From the NCBI GenBank assembly GCA_033297205.1, contig MU859189.1:1-64000 (forward strand): a DNA stretch of 64,000 nucleotides, read 5' to 3'. A program made the translations under genes and the position numbers. Shown here one piece after another: positions 10,701-22,747 of the stretch (position 1 is the first letter of the stretch; the number at the start of each line of letters is the position of its first letter). The stretch is from Pseudoneurospora amorphoporcata. Its lineage: Eukaryota; Ascomycota; Sordariomycetes; Sordariales; Sordariaceae. The notes under the pieces are model-generated. The model saw only the letters and a program-made list of their open reading frames with translations, was not told where the DNA came from and did not search any database.

Positions 10701-12752
10701 CCCAAGATAGACAGGAGAAGGCTCGTCTTCCCACTCCCGCTCTGACCATTGATTATGTTAAGGCCTCCCTCTACGAAGTCGATAGAAATGTCTTTGAGGA
10801 AAAAAGGTGCCTTCTTGCTACGCCGGAAAGTGGCTTTCTCAATTCGCAGCGGACCTTCTGGATATTGGGTCAACGGTGCGAGATTTGAATAAAACTTGTC
10901 CAGACGCTCCATGGAGACATGTGCGTTAGTAAGGATTCGTGACATCTGAGAAACATGTCCCATATTCCGCCTCAGGGTCATCACCACGGACAAAGTGGTG
11001 AAGGCAATAGGGGCTGTTAGGGGCTGCTTGATCACCCCGACGTACAGGCTGAAGATGAGCAGTAGGGTAATGACGGGGATAAGTTCGCCCATCTGTCCGA
11101 GAAGAGCGTACCATAGGCAGATGTGCCAAAGTTGTTTTTGCTCGTTCTCTCGCGCTTCCTGAATGCGTTCAATGATAGCATCTTCCCAAGAGAAGTACTT
11201 GATGGCTCTGATGGCTTCGAGGTACTCGGAAATCAGAGATATACGTGAGTCTTGCGCCAACTTGGCCTTGCGTTGCGTTTTGGCCATCATTCGAGAAACC
11301 CAGGCTGGGAGCGCCATGGAGAGCACCAAGAAGGCAAAACCGACCAAACTTGTCCATCCGACAATCTTGTAAAGACCGATGATGCTGAGAGCAATGCCTA
11401 CAGGGACACCGACAAGGCCAAGAATAGCATCTCTAGCCCTAAACACGGCATCGATGTCACTTGCCATCAGGTTGGCCAATCTTCCTGCCGACGTGCTTTG
11501 CATTCTCTGCTCTTTGGCACCCCTTGTGGCGATGTCATTGATGACGTCGTCTTCGAGTTCCATACTCGCCAAGGCCCTATGGTAGAGCTCTTGGGTCATG
11601 GCCGACTTGAGGCGAACGACGAGCCGGGTCGACGTAAAGACGTACTGCTGCGTGGTGATTGACCTGCCCATAGGACCAATGAAGAGCAGTGCAAGCCAAA
11701 TAACGGGATGCAGCACAGCATCATCGGGGGCCGATATATAATTCAGAATCTGGTACATGGCAAAAGGGGCGACAAGGTCGAGGGCGAACGAGAAACCGAT
11801 CCAAAAAGACATGGCAAGGATTTCGCTGCGCTGAAAGGAGAGGACAGTCCACATGGTCGTTTTGCATCTTTCACGGACCTTGAGAATCCTGTCAAGTAGA
11901 AGCGAGGGCTCATCATACCAAGGAAGTCCTGGAAGGTCATGCATGTCGAGTTGGGTGCGCCAGCCTTTCCAAATCAGCGGGGTCAGCCAGCCAAAGCTGA
12001 AGTAGAGGACGAACCAACTGCTTGTTTCTTCAGGAGTAGGTTGTGCGTCGGAGATGTGTTTGTGCACGGCCGGATTTTCGATGGCAGGCGGAGGTGCCCA
12101 TTCTCTGGGAGTCACGAGAGCAATGAGCGACGCGAATGCCAGACTTTGGACAGCACCGACCGCCGTCTTTTCAACAGTCTCGTCCGAGTTCATCTTGAGC
12201 GAGGGGAGGAGATAGGCTGTGGCCAAGGTAACAAGGGAAGTGAAGAGGAGGAAGTTGATCTGATGCAGGCTCACGCGCTGCCATTTTGGCGGGGCTAGCA
12301 AGCGGGCAAGGCCTAGAAGAAAAGCAAGGCCGACAGGAAGAGCGTCGCACCAATATTGATGGTAGTGGTAGCCGTTGATGAGGGTGAAGGTGAAGGCAGC
12401 CCCACGAGAGACTTGGGAGAGGATCTCATGAGGCAGACTGAATCGGACCGCCTTTGTGGTTTCTGGGATGTTGACGAAGGAACTGTAGCGGCAGGTGGTT
12501 TCTATCACCGTCCATACAAGGACGAGGGCAACAAGACAAGTCTGAATGACGCCCGACTTGGCGATGCGCGAACCGTCGAGAACCCAGTCAGCACCGGGAC
12601 TCCTGACCATATCATTAGCAGATGCCTCTGAGAGCAAATTGCATATGGTCTTACCTCTGTATGGAGAGGTCGAGTGGCGCGTGAAATTGGCCATGGTGTA
12701 TATCGTGGCCTGGGATGCCAGGTGAGGCCCAGTAACGGATACCCCAATCCAT
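7784..12752 (-). CDS. ABCC-family (MRP-type) full-length ABC transporter
   Basis: Six exons, 12752-12655, 12602-10042, 9966-9606, 9504-8970, 8913-8647 and 8572-7784, join in phase to 1536 residues. The start MDWGIRYWASPG precedes hydrophobic N-terminal segments (TMD0-like). NBD1 has Walker A GQSGSGKT near residue 655, a variant signature LSLGQ near 743 and LLLLDDIFSALD, with Asp in place of the catalytic Glu, as is usual for the degenerate NBD1 of ABCC proteins. NBD2 has GRTGSGKST near 1265, signature FSHGQ and LMLLDEATASMD with the catalytic Glu. Family members export conjugates, drugs or secondary metabolites at the plasma or vacuolar membrane; no substrate can be inferred. The gene lies in tandem behind the Zn2Cys6 regulator, but whether it belongs to the sugar module is unknown. 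Confidence 0.93.
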
Positions 12753-14444
12753 GGTGTTGAGAGGGCAAATGCTGCTCACAGTGTGGAGGTAGGCAGGTCC
12801 AAACAGTCGCCAGACATGGTGTTACTGGTGTCCTCTTTTATATGAGTCCATGAAGAGGGGGAAAAGGGAGTAAGGCAGCCATTTGATCTTTTGATGATAC
12901 CCTGCTATACCAGTTTGGGTTGAGGCGTTCAGCGGGCTGTGAGTGGCTGTCCGGTGCCTGGACATCGTGTCGCATTTATCCGGCGCAAGAACCCTACATG
13001 TCGCTTCTTAATGGGCGGATATAACATCAGCGTATGGATGGAACGGATCATTGCGGGTGTAGTGATGATAGGAAATTCGAGTGTCGAGAACAAGGTTGAT
13101 GACGTGATGTGATGGACGGCTTTCCGGCGAGGCGAGGCCTGAAAAGCCAGGTTGCTCGGCTATCAAGCTCGGAGCTAATCGGATCGTGCTTATAGGTGGG
13201 TCGGATGGCGTAGAGTGGAGGTAGGCACCACATAGGTACCCGCCCTTCCGGTAATTGGAGATAACTTACACCACTACCTCCGTCACCTAAAAGGTATGTG
13301 ACGGTAGGTCTTGGCTCTGGCTGTTTCCCAGTCAGGGTGAACCCCAGCCCTCGCATCGAGCCTTCCCTCTTGGGATTCTTTCTCCTCTTCAACTTCATTT
13401 CTGCAAGTCCAAGTTAGGTAGCCATGGCCCACGAGGTAGCGCAGGCCTTACACCCGTACCCTTTCTGGCCACGCGTGACATCCCCTACCTTTCACCGAGC
13501 CCAAAACAGACATCTCGGTCATGGGAGCAGCAAAAAGGGCAACATCATCATGTGGACGCAAGCCTTGGTCAAGTTGGCAGAGACCTCATGGCGAGCGAGT
13601 GATAAAAACATTCGGACATGGAGATAGCATGTCTTTGTGTCGACCATGTCCCATCGTTGCACAACATACCAACAATCGACTTCGTTTAGCTTCCTTGCAT
13701 AACCTCGTGTTCTGATGCTGTGGAAACCTCTTGTCTTTAAGCCTGGTTTGAATGGGTCGACGTAGCCAGTGTAAGAAGTCAGGATGCCAGGTCGAGACGA
13801 AAACTGCAAGGAGAGGACGGGAATTCCTAGGCACTTGCAACCATGAGACCGGCAAGTGCCATGAAGCTTTCCTCTGCTCTTGCTCTCCATTCACAGAGGA
13901 TTGGCTAACCTGCAGCGATAATTCTCATGCTTAAAACCTACAAGGTCTGAGTAACTCTGTCAACATATCCCATACCACACAAGCATCAACAGCATTGTAT
14001 TTGCTATTCTTACTTCGCTTGCTACTTCTTTCCAGTCAGTACCTATCAATATCCTATACCCAAGCTTTGGGACCTTAACCTCTATTCCCGATTGCCGCTG
14101 TGTATCAACACAATACGTTGTGCTCCCTTCAACACCATTCCTCCACCGCCATTGAGCATCGTTCCTGCCCCAAACTTACATTATTTCTTTCTGTGTCTTG
14201 TTCGGTAAACACACCCCGAGGCAGTGCATAAAGGCCGTCTGCCCTCGTCCAAGACCATCTCTTCCTCGCACTCTCGGTCTACCGCCCAGTCCCTTTTTGG
14301 TGATTCTTGGACTCTGTCACTTTGGTCCCTCAACTTTTAGTCCCACGCTCTTGTCGACGTTTTTGGTCCATACCGGCTCAGCCTCAACACCGATACCTCT
14401 TTTTTGAAAGTTGCACAGCAGAGTTACAGCCATAACCTGCCGCA
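12753..14444. other. Intergenic region with divergent promoters of the ABC and GH17 genes
   Basis: About 1.7 kb. The right part (13970-14444) is C/T-rich and looks like a long leader and promoter for the GH17 gene. Short frames at 13048-13398, 13424-13627 and 13519-13890 lack family motifs, overlap one another and are judged non-coding. Confidence 0.55.
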
Positions 14445-15809
14445 ATGTACCGCCTCTCGCGACTAGCAGCTTTGGCTGCCACTCTGTCAACGGCCATGGG
14501 CGCTTACCAGGGCTTCAACTATGGCTCTTCGTTCACCAACGGCGCTGCCAAGCAACAGTCCGACTTTGAAGCTGAATTTCGAACAGCCCGGGGCCTCGTC
14601 GGTGCTCCTGCCGGAGGCTTCACCAGTGCCCGGCTATACACCATGATTGTTAGTTCAGCTCCCCACCCCCTTGTACCAGGTCTGAAGTCTCTGACCACGA
14701 AACCCGTTGAACAGCAAGGTGGTACGGCAAATGCTCCCATCTCAGCCATCCCGGCTGCAATTGCTACCAAGACATCGCTTCTTCTTGGCCTATGGGCTTC
14801 GGCTGGCGATGCTGCGTTTGCCAACGAGCTACAAGCCCTCAGCTCTGCCATTCAGCAATACGGAACTGCTCTTGGTGGATTGGTAGCCGGTATCTCGGTG
14901 GGCAGCGAGGATCTGTATCGCATCTCACCTACCGGCCTTGAGAATAAGGAGAATGCCGGAGCTGCCCCTCTCACGATTGCCCATTACATCAAGCAGGTCC
15001 GTGACGTAATCCACAACACGGCTCTTTCAGGTGCCGCGGTGGGCCACGTTGATACCTGGACAGCCTGGGTCAACAGTTCCAACCAAGTAGTCGTGGATGC
15101 TTCCGACTTTCTTGGCTTCGACGGCTACCCCTATTTCCAGAAAACGCAGCAAAACGACATTGGCCATAGCAAGTCCCTGTTCGATGACGCTCTGGGTGCC
15201 ACCAAGGCTGCATCCCAGGGCAAGCCCGTTTGGATTACAGAGACGGGCTTCCCTCTCAGCGGGAAAACCATGGGCCAAGCTGTCCCTAGCATCCAGAATG
15301 CCAAATACTACTGGGACCAGGTTGGCTGCCCTCTGTTCGGCAGCACCAATGTCTGGTGGTACACGATGCAGGACTCTGCTCCGACAACTCCCAACCCCAG
15401 TTTTGGTCTCATCGGGAACACGTTGACGACGACTCCCCTCTTTGACATCTCGTGTGACAGTGGCAAGCTGAGCCAGTAAGTGACATGACTGATGAAAAAC
15501 TAACGTTCTACAAGTGTACTAACACTTGTTAGAAGCAGTTCTTCATCGATCAGTTCGCCTTCTGGAATCAGCTCTGCTCTGTCACAAACGGCGCAGTCGA
15601 CATTCTTCAAGCCATCATCGATGTCGACGATAACTTCAGCCACCACGTTTCTTGCTCCCGGTTCGAGTCTTGGTCCAAATGGCACGATGACAGTGGCTAG
15701 CTTCCCTTCGGGTACTGTGAGTACCGGAAAGGCAAGCTCCATCAAAGGGTCAATCGGGGATGCGGTTGCTGTCGTTATGATGGTGATGGTGATGGCTCTT
15801 TTTGGATAA
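14445..15809 (+). CDS. GPI-anchored GH17 beta-1,3-glucanase/glucanosyltransferase-like wall protein
   Basis: Exons 14445-14648, 14715-15475 and 15533-15809 join to 413 residues. A signal peptide (MYRLSRLAALAATL..., cleavage after AMGA) precedes the GH17 start YQGFNYGSSF. The putative acid/base Glu is E133 in VGSED and the nucleophile is E244 in WITETGFP; WWYTMQD is a typical C-terminal strand. Exon 3 adds a Ser/Thr-rich stalk and a hydrophobic tail ending near LFG, a pattern expected for GPI attachment and wall anchoring. Without the second splice the protein would stop at SQ and be soluble. Intron 1 is 66 nt, a multiple of three with no in-frame stop; I removed it because relatives run straight from YTMI into a QGGTANAP-like block. 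Likely role is remodelling beta-1,3-glucan at the cell surface. Confidence 0.88.
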
Positions 15810-16576
15810 TAACGCACTTCAGATACCTTATCCTTTACAAGGACATAATCAATACTTGTTTTATGGTTACTTAGCGTGCCCCATCTCGATGCTGGGCATC
15901 GGCCATGGTGTCGTGCTTCGTTGCTGCCCGTGTTCTTGTGGTGTTCCAACCCTTGAGAACCTTGCTGGCTGGGAGCTTCAACGCCAACTAAGGCGAATGC
16001 AAAGTCAAGACGACGGGAAGGGTCGTTGAGGATGCAAAGGTGAAATGCCCGAGTTATGGAACCCGGGCGGCACACGACACCTCCAGGGCACTGAGCGCTA
16101 ATCCCCGCCACAGTGGGCCTGTGTCAATTGACATCAGCCCTAAAAACGGGGTTGCGTAGCATCCAGAACAGCACTGAAAGTTACCTAGTTGTCACGTTTT
16201 GCGGGGTCGGGTTTAAGGTGACGACCCGGACTCGAGCCTGGGCCCTTTTCTGGGCACTGTCTTTGACTGTGCCGTCCTCGTTGTTGGCGCCGCCGCCGGC
16301 CGGAACGAGGCAACAATAAGAGAGGAACAGCTCAGCTTGATAGTCCCCACTCTCTCTCTCTCCCCCCAGCTGCCCAGGGGCATGTCTCTCTGAATCCCGT
16401 CTCCGCCTTCTTTTCTCATTTCCCCTTTTCCTTTTCTTCTTCATCACCTTCCTCATTGCCTTGTTCTTGTCTTGCCTTGCGACTATTGTCCGATTCTCTT
16501 TTTTCCGGTTCCAATTGACAGTGTTTCTGAGCTCTTCGATATCGAATTGCAACCTTCCATCCATCCACCATCCAGC
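15810..16576. other. Intergenic region upstream of the ZIP transporter
   Basis: Contains the 3' flank of the GH17 gene and the promoter/leader of the ZIP gene. The leader near 16340-16520 is rich in CT and CTTTT tracts. No supportable gene. Confidence 0.55.
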
Positions 16577-18019
16577 ATGGCGGTGGGCATATCGCGGGCC
16601 AAGGGCCTGATGATGCTCTTCGCGTTGGCGTCCATTGCCTTTCTCCAGGTTTATGCGCGTACCACGCATGAGACGTACGGGACGGAGAGGAAGTTAAGTC
16701 CTTCAGACTTGAGCTTGGAGGAGTTGGATGGCTTGTTGCAGGTTTGTTTACTTTCTTTTCTCCCGCCCCTCCTCTAGATGATGCCGTCGATGAATCCAAC
16801 CGCTAACCCGTAACGCGCTCGAATAATAGGATTGCCCCATAGTCCAAGCCCTCTCCGCCGAAAAGGTCGCCGCCTACGCGCACCAAACCTCCTCCGCCAC
16901 CGAGCGCCTCTTCGCCGTCCTCTTCCCTGGCTCCCCCGCCGTCAACGCCATCCTCGCGACTTTGTACATCTCCGGTCCGCCCAACTTCTTGCTGGCGCTT
17001 TGCCCAACCAACATCGACCCGTCTTCGCTGTCCGTCATGGTCGCCTTTGCCGTGGGCGGCCTGCTGGGTGATACCCTGTTCCACCTGCTTCCCGAGATCT
17101 TCATTGGCGAGGATAGCCACGAGAGCGCAAAGTTTGTGTTGGTCGAGCCAAACAGAAACTTGCTGCTGGGTGTGGCCATTTTGGTGGGCTTCATGACCTT
17201 TGTGGCTATGGATAAGGGCTTGAGGATCGCGACGGGCGGGGAAGGCGGGCACGATCATTCTCATGGACATTCCCATTCGCATGACCATGGCACAACGGCG
17301 ACTGGTGTTGAGGTTGCGAAGAAGGGGGATGCGAAGAATAGGAAGGGTGAGAAGAACGATCTGAAGAAGAAGGACGTGGACGCTCAAGAGGAGGATGACA
17401 AGAAGGAGATCAACCCCTCTACTAAGCTGGGCGGCTATTTGAACTTGATGTATGTGCATTTCGAACCCCCTCGTCACAATAACATTTGAAAGATGCGACG
17501 AAAGAAGCTAACAAGATACCTGACAGTGCCGACTTCACCCACAACATCACCGACGGCCTCGCCATGTCCGCCTCCTTCTACGCCTCCCCCACCATCGGCG
17601 CAACCACCACCGTGGCCGTCTTCTTCCACGAGATCCCCCACGAGGTCGGCGACTTTGCCCTGCTTGTCCAGTCTGGCTTCTCCAAGCGCCAGGCCATGGG
17701 CGCCCAGTTCGTCACCGCCATCGGCGCCATGCTCGGCACTCTTATTGGCATCGCCGTGCAGGAACTCGGCGGCTCCGGCGATGCCAATGGACCCGCGATG
17801 GGCATGAAGGAGGGTCTCTGGGGAACCAGCTTGACCTGGGGAGACATGTTGTTGCCGTTCACGGCGGGTACCTTTTTGTATGTGGGCACGGTCGCTGTCA
17901 TTCCGGAGTTGTTGGAGACGGGCAAGGATAAGGCCAAGGAGCTGAAGAAGACGCTGGTGCAGTTTGCGGCTATTGCGGTCGGGGCGGGGATTATGCTGTA
18001 TATTTCCTGGCACGATTAA
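16577..18019 (+). CDS. ZIP zinc transporter, KE4/SLC39A7 (YKE4) type
   Basis: Exons 16577-16741, 16830-17449 and 17527-18019 join to 425 residues. An N-terminal signal-like segment (MAVGISRAKGLMMLFALASI) is followed by membrane segments. A cytosolic His-rich loop (GGHDHSHGHSHSHDHG) and a Lys/Glu-rich stretch lie near residues 215-260. The paired metal-site motifs are HNITDGL starting at H267 and HEIPHEVGD with H296, E297, H300 and E301. The last intron falls just before the first of these. This arrangement is that of the KE4 subfamily, which moves zinc between ER/Golgi lumen and cytosol. The length matches fungal relatives. Regulation by zinc is likely in the family, but no site was identified here. 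Confidence 0.92.
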
Positions 18020-18254
18020 GTAAGGGTTTTGCGAGCTGAGTTAGGGGTTTGTTTACTTGGGTTGGGTTAGTCAAATCAGGGGTAGGCAGGCGGATTGCGG
18101 GTTTAGATGGATGCTTTGAGAAAACCACAGGGTTGTCTACCTATGGCATTGCGGATACGTCATTTTTATGGACGGTTATCAACGGCCCGGAAAAGTTTCA
18201 TGGGACATGCTGAATTGAAGAAAGCCCCAAAGGTGTTTAAGGGCTCCGTGAATA

Positions 18255-18278
18255 GGTAATGGTAATGGTAATGGTAAT
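18255..18278. repeat. (GGTAAT)4 hexanucleotide microsatellite
   Basis: Four perfect GGTAAT units, about 235 bp downstream of the ZIP transporter stop codon. Confidence 0.9.
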
Positions 18279-19806
18279 GGACATTATCACAGTTTCCATC
18301 TTGTCGCCGAACCTACAGGGTCATGATCAAGTTACTGGCAACAGTCACTGTCATGTTGCGCGTACAAGGTCAAGCATCGCCTGTTGGAAGGCATAAAGCC
18401 GAGTTTCAACACTCGACCCAGGAAAGCGTCGGCCGGAAGCCCGATGCTCGGAGCAAACTACGTAGCATTCATTAATGATCGGCGAAAAGACCCTTGACAG
18501 GATTCGTTGACGTTAATTTTAGGTAATGGCAGGCATTTTGTCTCAATCCCATGTTTAGTGCAGGGTAGCGACCCATCTGCCTGGGTCGCGGTTGGTGGTC
18601 TGTGACTCGTGGCCAGTGAGTACCCTACATAGCGGCCCAGGGTGGAAGGAAGGGCGTAGTGATGGTGGGTATCAGCCGCTGCCGGTGTAGAACTAAACGG
18701 CTGCTTGGTTGAGGTGATCACGCTCGTATTGTGTTACCTAGCGCCATTCGCCATATCGTGAACGATGGTAATATGTGTGTCCCTGTGATTTACGCCAGGG
18801 CTTGTGTCGTAGGAAGGGCGTAGGGTGGTTGACTAGTGTAGATCATATTTCAGTCTCTGAAACTTCGAAACGGCTTCGGGAGACGAAAAGAAAAAAACTA
18901 GTCCGTAGTTTCCAAGTCTTTGCGAGACTAACGTCACCCATCTCCATCCAAGTGGAAATTCATCGGTTGTTAGTCTCTTTCCGAGTCATTCAGTCCTTGT
19001 TTCCATGTTTTCGTCTTTCACCGCTGGAATTGTCCACAAGGTAACTCACCGATGACTCCTCTCCAAACTTGCATGCCCGGTAAGGTATGCACTGCACCGA
19101 GCAAGCTGCCCCATCCTGTCCCTCGTACTCGTGCGCCTGTGTAACGGGCCGGCCCCCTTGCAGTTTGGCACATTTCAATACTAGTATGTGGAACACTCGC
19201 ATACGCAAGTTCAAGCATCTGAGCTCCGCGAAGACTGTAGAGGTATTCGACACGGTCGGACCGAAGGGGCCGATGATAACCAACACTTCTTGGAAAAGTC
19301 TCTTTGGATGACATTGAAGCATTGCCATGGCTCGCACGCGGCTACTTCAAGCCAACCGAAGCAAGGGTCACGACGGTCCCGGTTGCGGGAGAGGGGCACA
19401 AAGCAGGGATGGAGGCACGGGGTAAGGGGTGCTTGTGGTGAGTGGTGAGTGGCGAGTGGTGCGACGATCGAATTAACGACCGCTCTTGTTTCCCATGGGG
19501 TGGTGAATGGCTGCTGCTAGGGGTCTCGAGGAGCTCGACATTCCAAGTATACCAAGCTTTTCAACCTCGGCCCAGAAATATTCTTTTGTCGTGAAATTGG
19601 TGACTGTTCTGGAAAGATATAAACCAATTCTTAACCGCCACGCCTTGTCGTCGACAAGTGGAGAAGACAAGCTCCGTTAACGGCGGCTTTGGTGTCATCC
19701 GTCGATCAAACGCTAATGAGAATCAAGTTAGCGTTGCACCATTCAGCTACCTGTAAATCGGTAAAACGACATGGCATCACCTCGACTCCGCTTTCCTCCT
19801 CGTTGA

Positions 19807-19808
<2 letters not shown>

Positions 19809-19848
<40 letters not shown>
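19809..19848. repeat. Poly(T) homopolymer, 40 bases
   Basis: The longest homopolymer in the window, in gene-free DNA. Its true length should be treated as uncertain. Confidence 0.9.
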
Positions 19849-19849
<1 letters not shown>

Positions 19850-20923
19850 ATGTTTCTTCACCATTTGGATTCATCATTGAGGTGCTTGAAAAGTCATCCA
19901 TCAAGGGAAGAGATGGGAGGCAGAAGTCGACTATGGCTGTATCTACCGGAATGCCTTCAACCATCAACAACCGAAAAGAAGCAAAGACAGAGGGTACCAC
20001 GAGGACAAGCAGTCGTCCACTTGTTGAACAGCTTGGCGCATCTTTTATCACAGCTTGGCCTCCATCGTCGTGGGCTAGAACAACAGAGCTGTACCAGAGG
20101 TAAAAGTACCCGACCAGGCTCTGTGGGAGGTTACATTGACTGTCCGGTGCGTACAGTATTCGATATTCCCAGGCCAAGAACACCCCCGCCTCTGCCACGA
20201 TAATGGGATCAATGGTGGATGGATGCTCCATGGTGTGTGACCATGGAACCACACTCCGCTAGTTCCCCTACACCCACAACCACCACTAAGGAACACACTT
20301 CCACTTCCATCCTCCGCTCAAGCAATGCATAGCAAATGCATGGCCCATGGACCAACCACCTAGGCGAGACCGTGACCCCCTTTAATGAGGCGTCAGTCAG
20401 TCAGCTTTCGAGAGCAGAAGAAGGAGGGGAGCTCCAAAGAGCTGTCTAAGTGACTCACAAGTTTATTTTCTTTGTTAGGAATAGCTCCAGCCAGCCGCAT
20501 CACATCCCTTTCCATCATCTCCGATGCCACTATACCCAAGATAGCTCGGCGGTTACACCTACCCCATGATCCATCATGGTTTCTTGGTGTGTAGTGTACC
20601 AAACAGAGGGAAGTTTCCCTACCTTTTCTGTGACAGGTATAAGGGAAGGGATCATCCACGCCCTTTGTGCCACTTTTTGGTTGGATATTCTATTTGGTGT
20701 TATCACTTATAACTCATTAAGCCCCTCCACGCCTCGTACAAGCATCACCAACTCAAAGTCAGAAGTCTCAACACACACATCACGTCTCCATCACTTGGAA
20801 GTTTCGACTAGCTATCGACCCATACAAGATCCATACCTCACAATCACTCCAGAACATCTCCAGACTCTTCCTTCTTCTGCCGGTTTTCGATCATACAGGC
20901 TTGTCTGGCCACGACCAGCCGCA

Positions 20924-22747
20924 ATGGTTTACAGGCAGGCCTTTGTGGCCGGAATCATCTCGTCTGGCGCTTCCTGTCCTAGTGAACTCAGCAGTGAGCT
21001 AGGATCTGGACCGAATGGCGGCAACAAAGTAGCTCCCTATCAGAGGTCCAACATCGATATCAACATCACGAACCATTACAGTTCCAAAGTCTACACCTCT
21101 TCCTCGCCTATAGATGGCCATGTCACCATCACAACCAAGCGAGATGTCCGGTTCGACTCCATCGAAATCATCCTCCTCGGATACACAAGGACAAGGACAG
21201 AGGGCGGGAACTCACCGGCCGAGATTGCACATACCTTCCTCAAGCTGGTCATGCCCATTCCAACATCAACATATCCGGTGCCAAGAGTGCTAGAAAATGG
21301 AAGGACACTGACGATCCCCTTCAACTTCGTCATTCCAAACCAGCTGACCATCGGTGCCTGCAACCACAAGGTACACACGGACCAAGTGCGAGATCAGCAC
21401 GTTCTGCTACCACCAAGCATGGGAAAGGATTGGGAAAAGGACGACATGTCACCTACCATGGCCTCAGTCGAATACGCCATCAAAGCCAGGGTATTCCGCC
21501 AACCAAACGTGGGAGAAAAGCGGGTCAGGATTATGGAAGCTAGGAAGTCCATCCAGGTGCTGCCCGCTTCGCCAGAAGAACCGCCTCTCAACATCACCGA
21601 GAACGACAAGCTCTACTGCATGTACAAGAAGAAGTCTCTGCGGAAGTTACTCTCGACCAAAGTCGGAACCCTGACCGCCGAAGCCATCCAGCCCAGGGCA
21701 GCCATCCTGACGCCCAACGGTAGAACGATGACCTCGACCCCGATGGCCCAGATCCGACTCAAGTACGAGCCCATCTCAGCATCGCAACGGCTCGTCACTC
21801 CACCCTCCATCACCAACATGTCCGGCAAGGTCACCGCCCACACTTTCTACAACTCCGGCACCGTGCCCGCTTTCCCTAACATGGGTAATTGGACCGCGGA
21901 TTTCTCGACAGAAAAGCGCGGAGTTTATTCGACGTCCGTGCCGCTGCGCAAGATCTCCATGGTGCAGCAACCGACCTGGCAACAACACTCTTACTCGCTC
22001 GAGAGGCGAGACTCTGGGTATGCCAGTGACGTCAGCACTCCTCGGTACCAAAACAACAGCTCCTCCGAAGGGGAAATAACATCAGGTATCAACTCCGACA
22101 ACGAAACCCGGCAGCTGATAAGCCCACCAGCACCAAAGCCCTCAAAGACCTCCTCCTCCTCCTCCAAGTCCTCCAAACCAACCTCGCCAATCTTCTTCAC
22201 AGCCACCGTCCCAATCCCCATTCCCCTCCACCTCCCCCTCGACAAACGGACCTTCATCCCCACCTTCCACTCGTGCATCGTCTCACGCGTGTATACCCTC
22301 ACGTTATCCATGACCGCTTCTGTTTCAGGCAGCGCCACTACCACCTTCTCCTTTACAATGCCGCTGCAAGTAGCAGTGGAGTGGGACCCAGAACAGCAGG
22401 AGCAGCAGAGGGTGGATGGCCAGGGCCTACCGCATTTTGAGTCGTTGTACCCATATCCATATCCGCATGTGCAGCAGCATGGCAGAGGCATGGACATGAT
22501 GATGACGAGCCAGGAAGAGGAGGAGGCGGAGGGGGCGGGTGCGGATGCGCATTTGAGGCCGAGGGTCATTGGGCTGCCGCCTGATGAGTGGTATCGGGAG
22601 AGGACCGAGATGCAGATGCAGAGGGGGAGTCAACAGGAGACGGAAAGTGAGGTGGCGAGAGAGGGTTTGGCTGCTGTGCAGAGGCAGGCGAGGGTAGAGG
22701 AGGAAGGCAGGCTACCGGGGTATGGGGAGGCTATTCTTACTAGGTGA
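20924..22747 (+). CDS. Arrestin-like (alpha-arrestin) trafficking adaptor
   Basis: Single exon, 607 residues from ATG 20924 (MVYRQAFVAGII). The reading frame is open further upstream to 20576, but that part lacks family character and is taken as leader; the start is therefore uncertain. The arrestin N domain runs from about NIDINITNHYSSKVYTS through TITTKRDVRFDSIEIILLG, followed by IPFNFVIPNQLT and the C-domain block VEYAIKARVFR. The middle is Ser-rich. A second beta-rich stretch follows (PIPIPLHLPLDKRTFIPTF, then TTTFSFTMPLQVAVEWDP). The acidic and Gln-rich tail ends with LPGYGEAIL, a variant of the PPxYxEA ubiquitin-ligase docking motif. Alpha-arrestins link plasma-membrane transporters to a Rsp5-type ligase for endocytosis. 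The cargo is unknown. Confidence 0.82.
   Translation: MVYRQAFVAGIISSGASCPSELSSELGSGPNGGNKVAPYQRSNIDINITNHYSSKVYTSSSPIDGHVTITTKRDVRFDSIEIILLGYTRTRTEGGNSPAEIAHTFLKLVMPIPTSTYPVPRVLENGRTLTIPFNFVIPNQLTIGACNHKVHTDQVRDQHVLLPPSMGKDWEKDDMSPTMASVEYAIKARVFRQPNVGEKRVRIMEARKSIQVLPASPEEPPLNITENDKLYCMYKKKSLRKLLSTKVGTLTAEAIQPRAAILTPNGRTMTSTPMAQIRLKYEPISASQRLVTPPSITNMSGKVTAHTFYNSGTVPAFPNMGNWTADFSTEKRGVYSTSVPLRKISMVQQPTWQQHSYSLERRDSGYASDVSTPRYQNNSSSEGEITSGINSDNETRQLISPPAPKPSKTSSSSSKSSKPTSPIFFTATVPIPIPLHLPLDKRTFIPTFHSCIVSRVYTLTLSMTASVSGSATTTFSFTMPLQVAVEWDPEQQEQQRVDGQGLPHFESLYPYPYPHVQQHGRGMDMMMTSQEEEEAEGAGADAHLRPRVIGLPPDEWYRERTEMQMQRGSQQETESEVAREGLAAVQRQARVEEEGRLPGYGEAILTR

Larger units (their letters stand above)
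18020..20923. other. Large intergenic region (2.9 kb) with simple repeats
   Basis: Contains a GGTAAT repeat (18255-18278) and a 40-base T run (19809-19848). Frames at 18458-18721, 18990-19337 and 19743-20252 lack motifs; the last reads through the T run as poly-Lys. Sequence from about 20570 onward probably serves as promoter and leader for the arrestin-like gene; in-frame codons continue upstream to 20576 but look non-coding. Confidence 0.5.

Noticed and set aside
7784..12752. ABC transporter as a firm part of the sugar module
   Set aside because: ABCC exporters do not import sugars; proximity alone does not support membership, so it was left out of the module claim.
19743..20252. 169-residue minus-strand frame with a long poly-Lys run
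   Set aside because: The Lys run is just the 40-base T homopolymer read in antisense; no motif, no splice partner.
20576..20923. Upstream in-frame extension of the arrestin-like gene
   Set aside because: Open by chance but lacks arrestin character; the ATG at 20924 fits better and the sequence looks like leader. Start remains uncertain.
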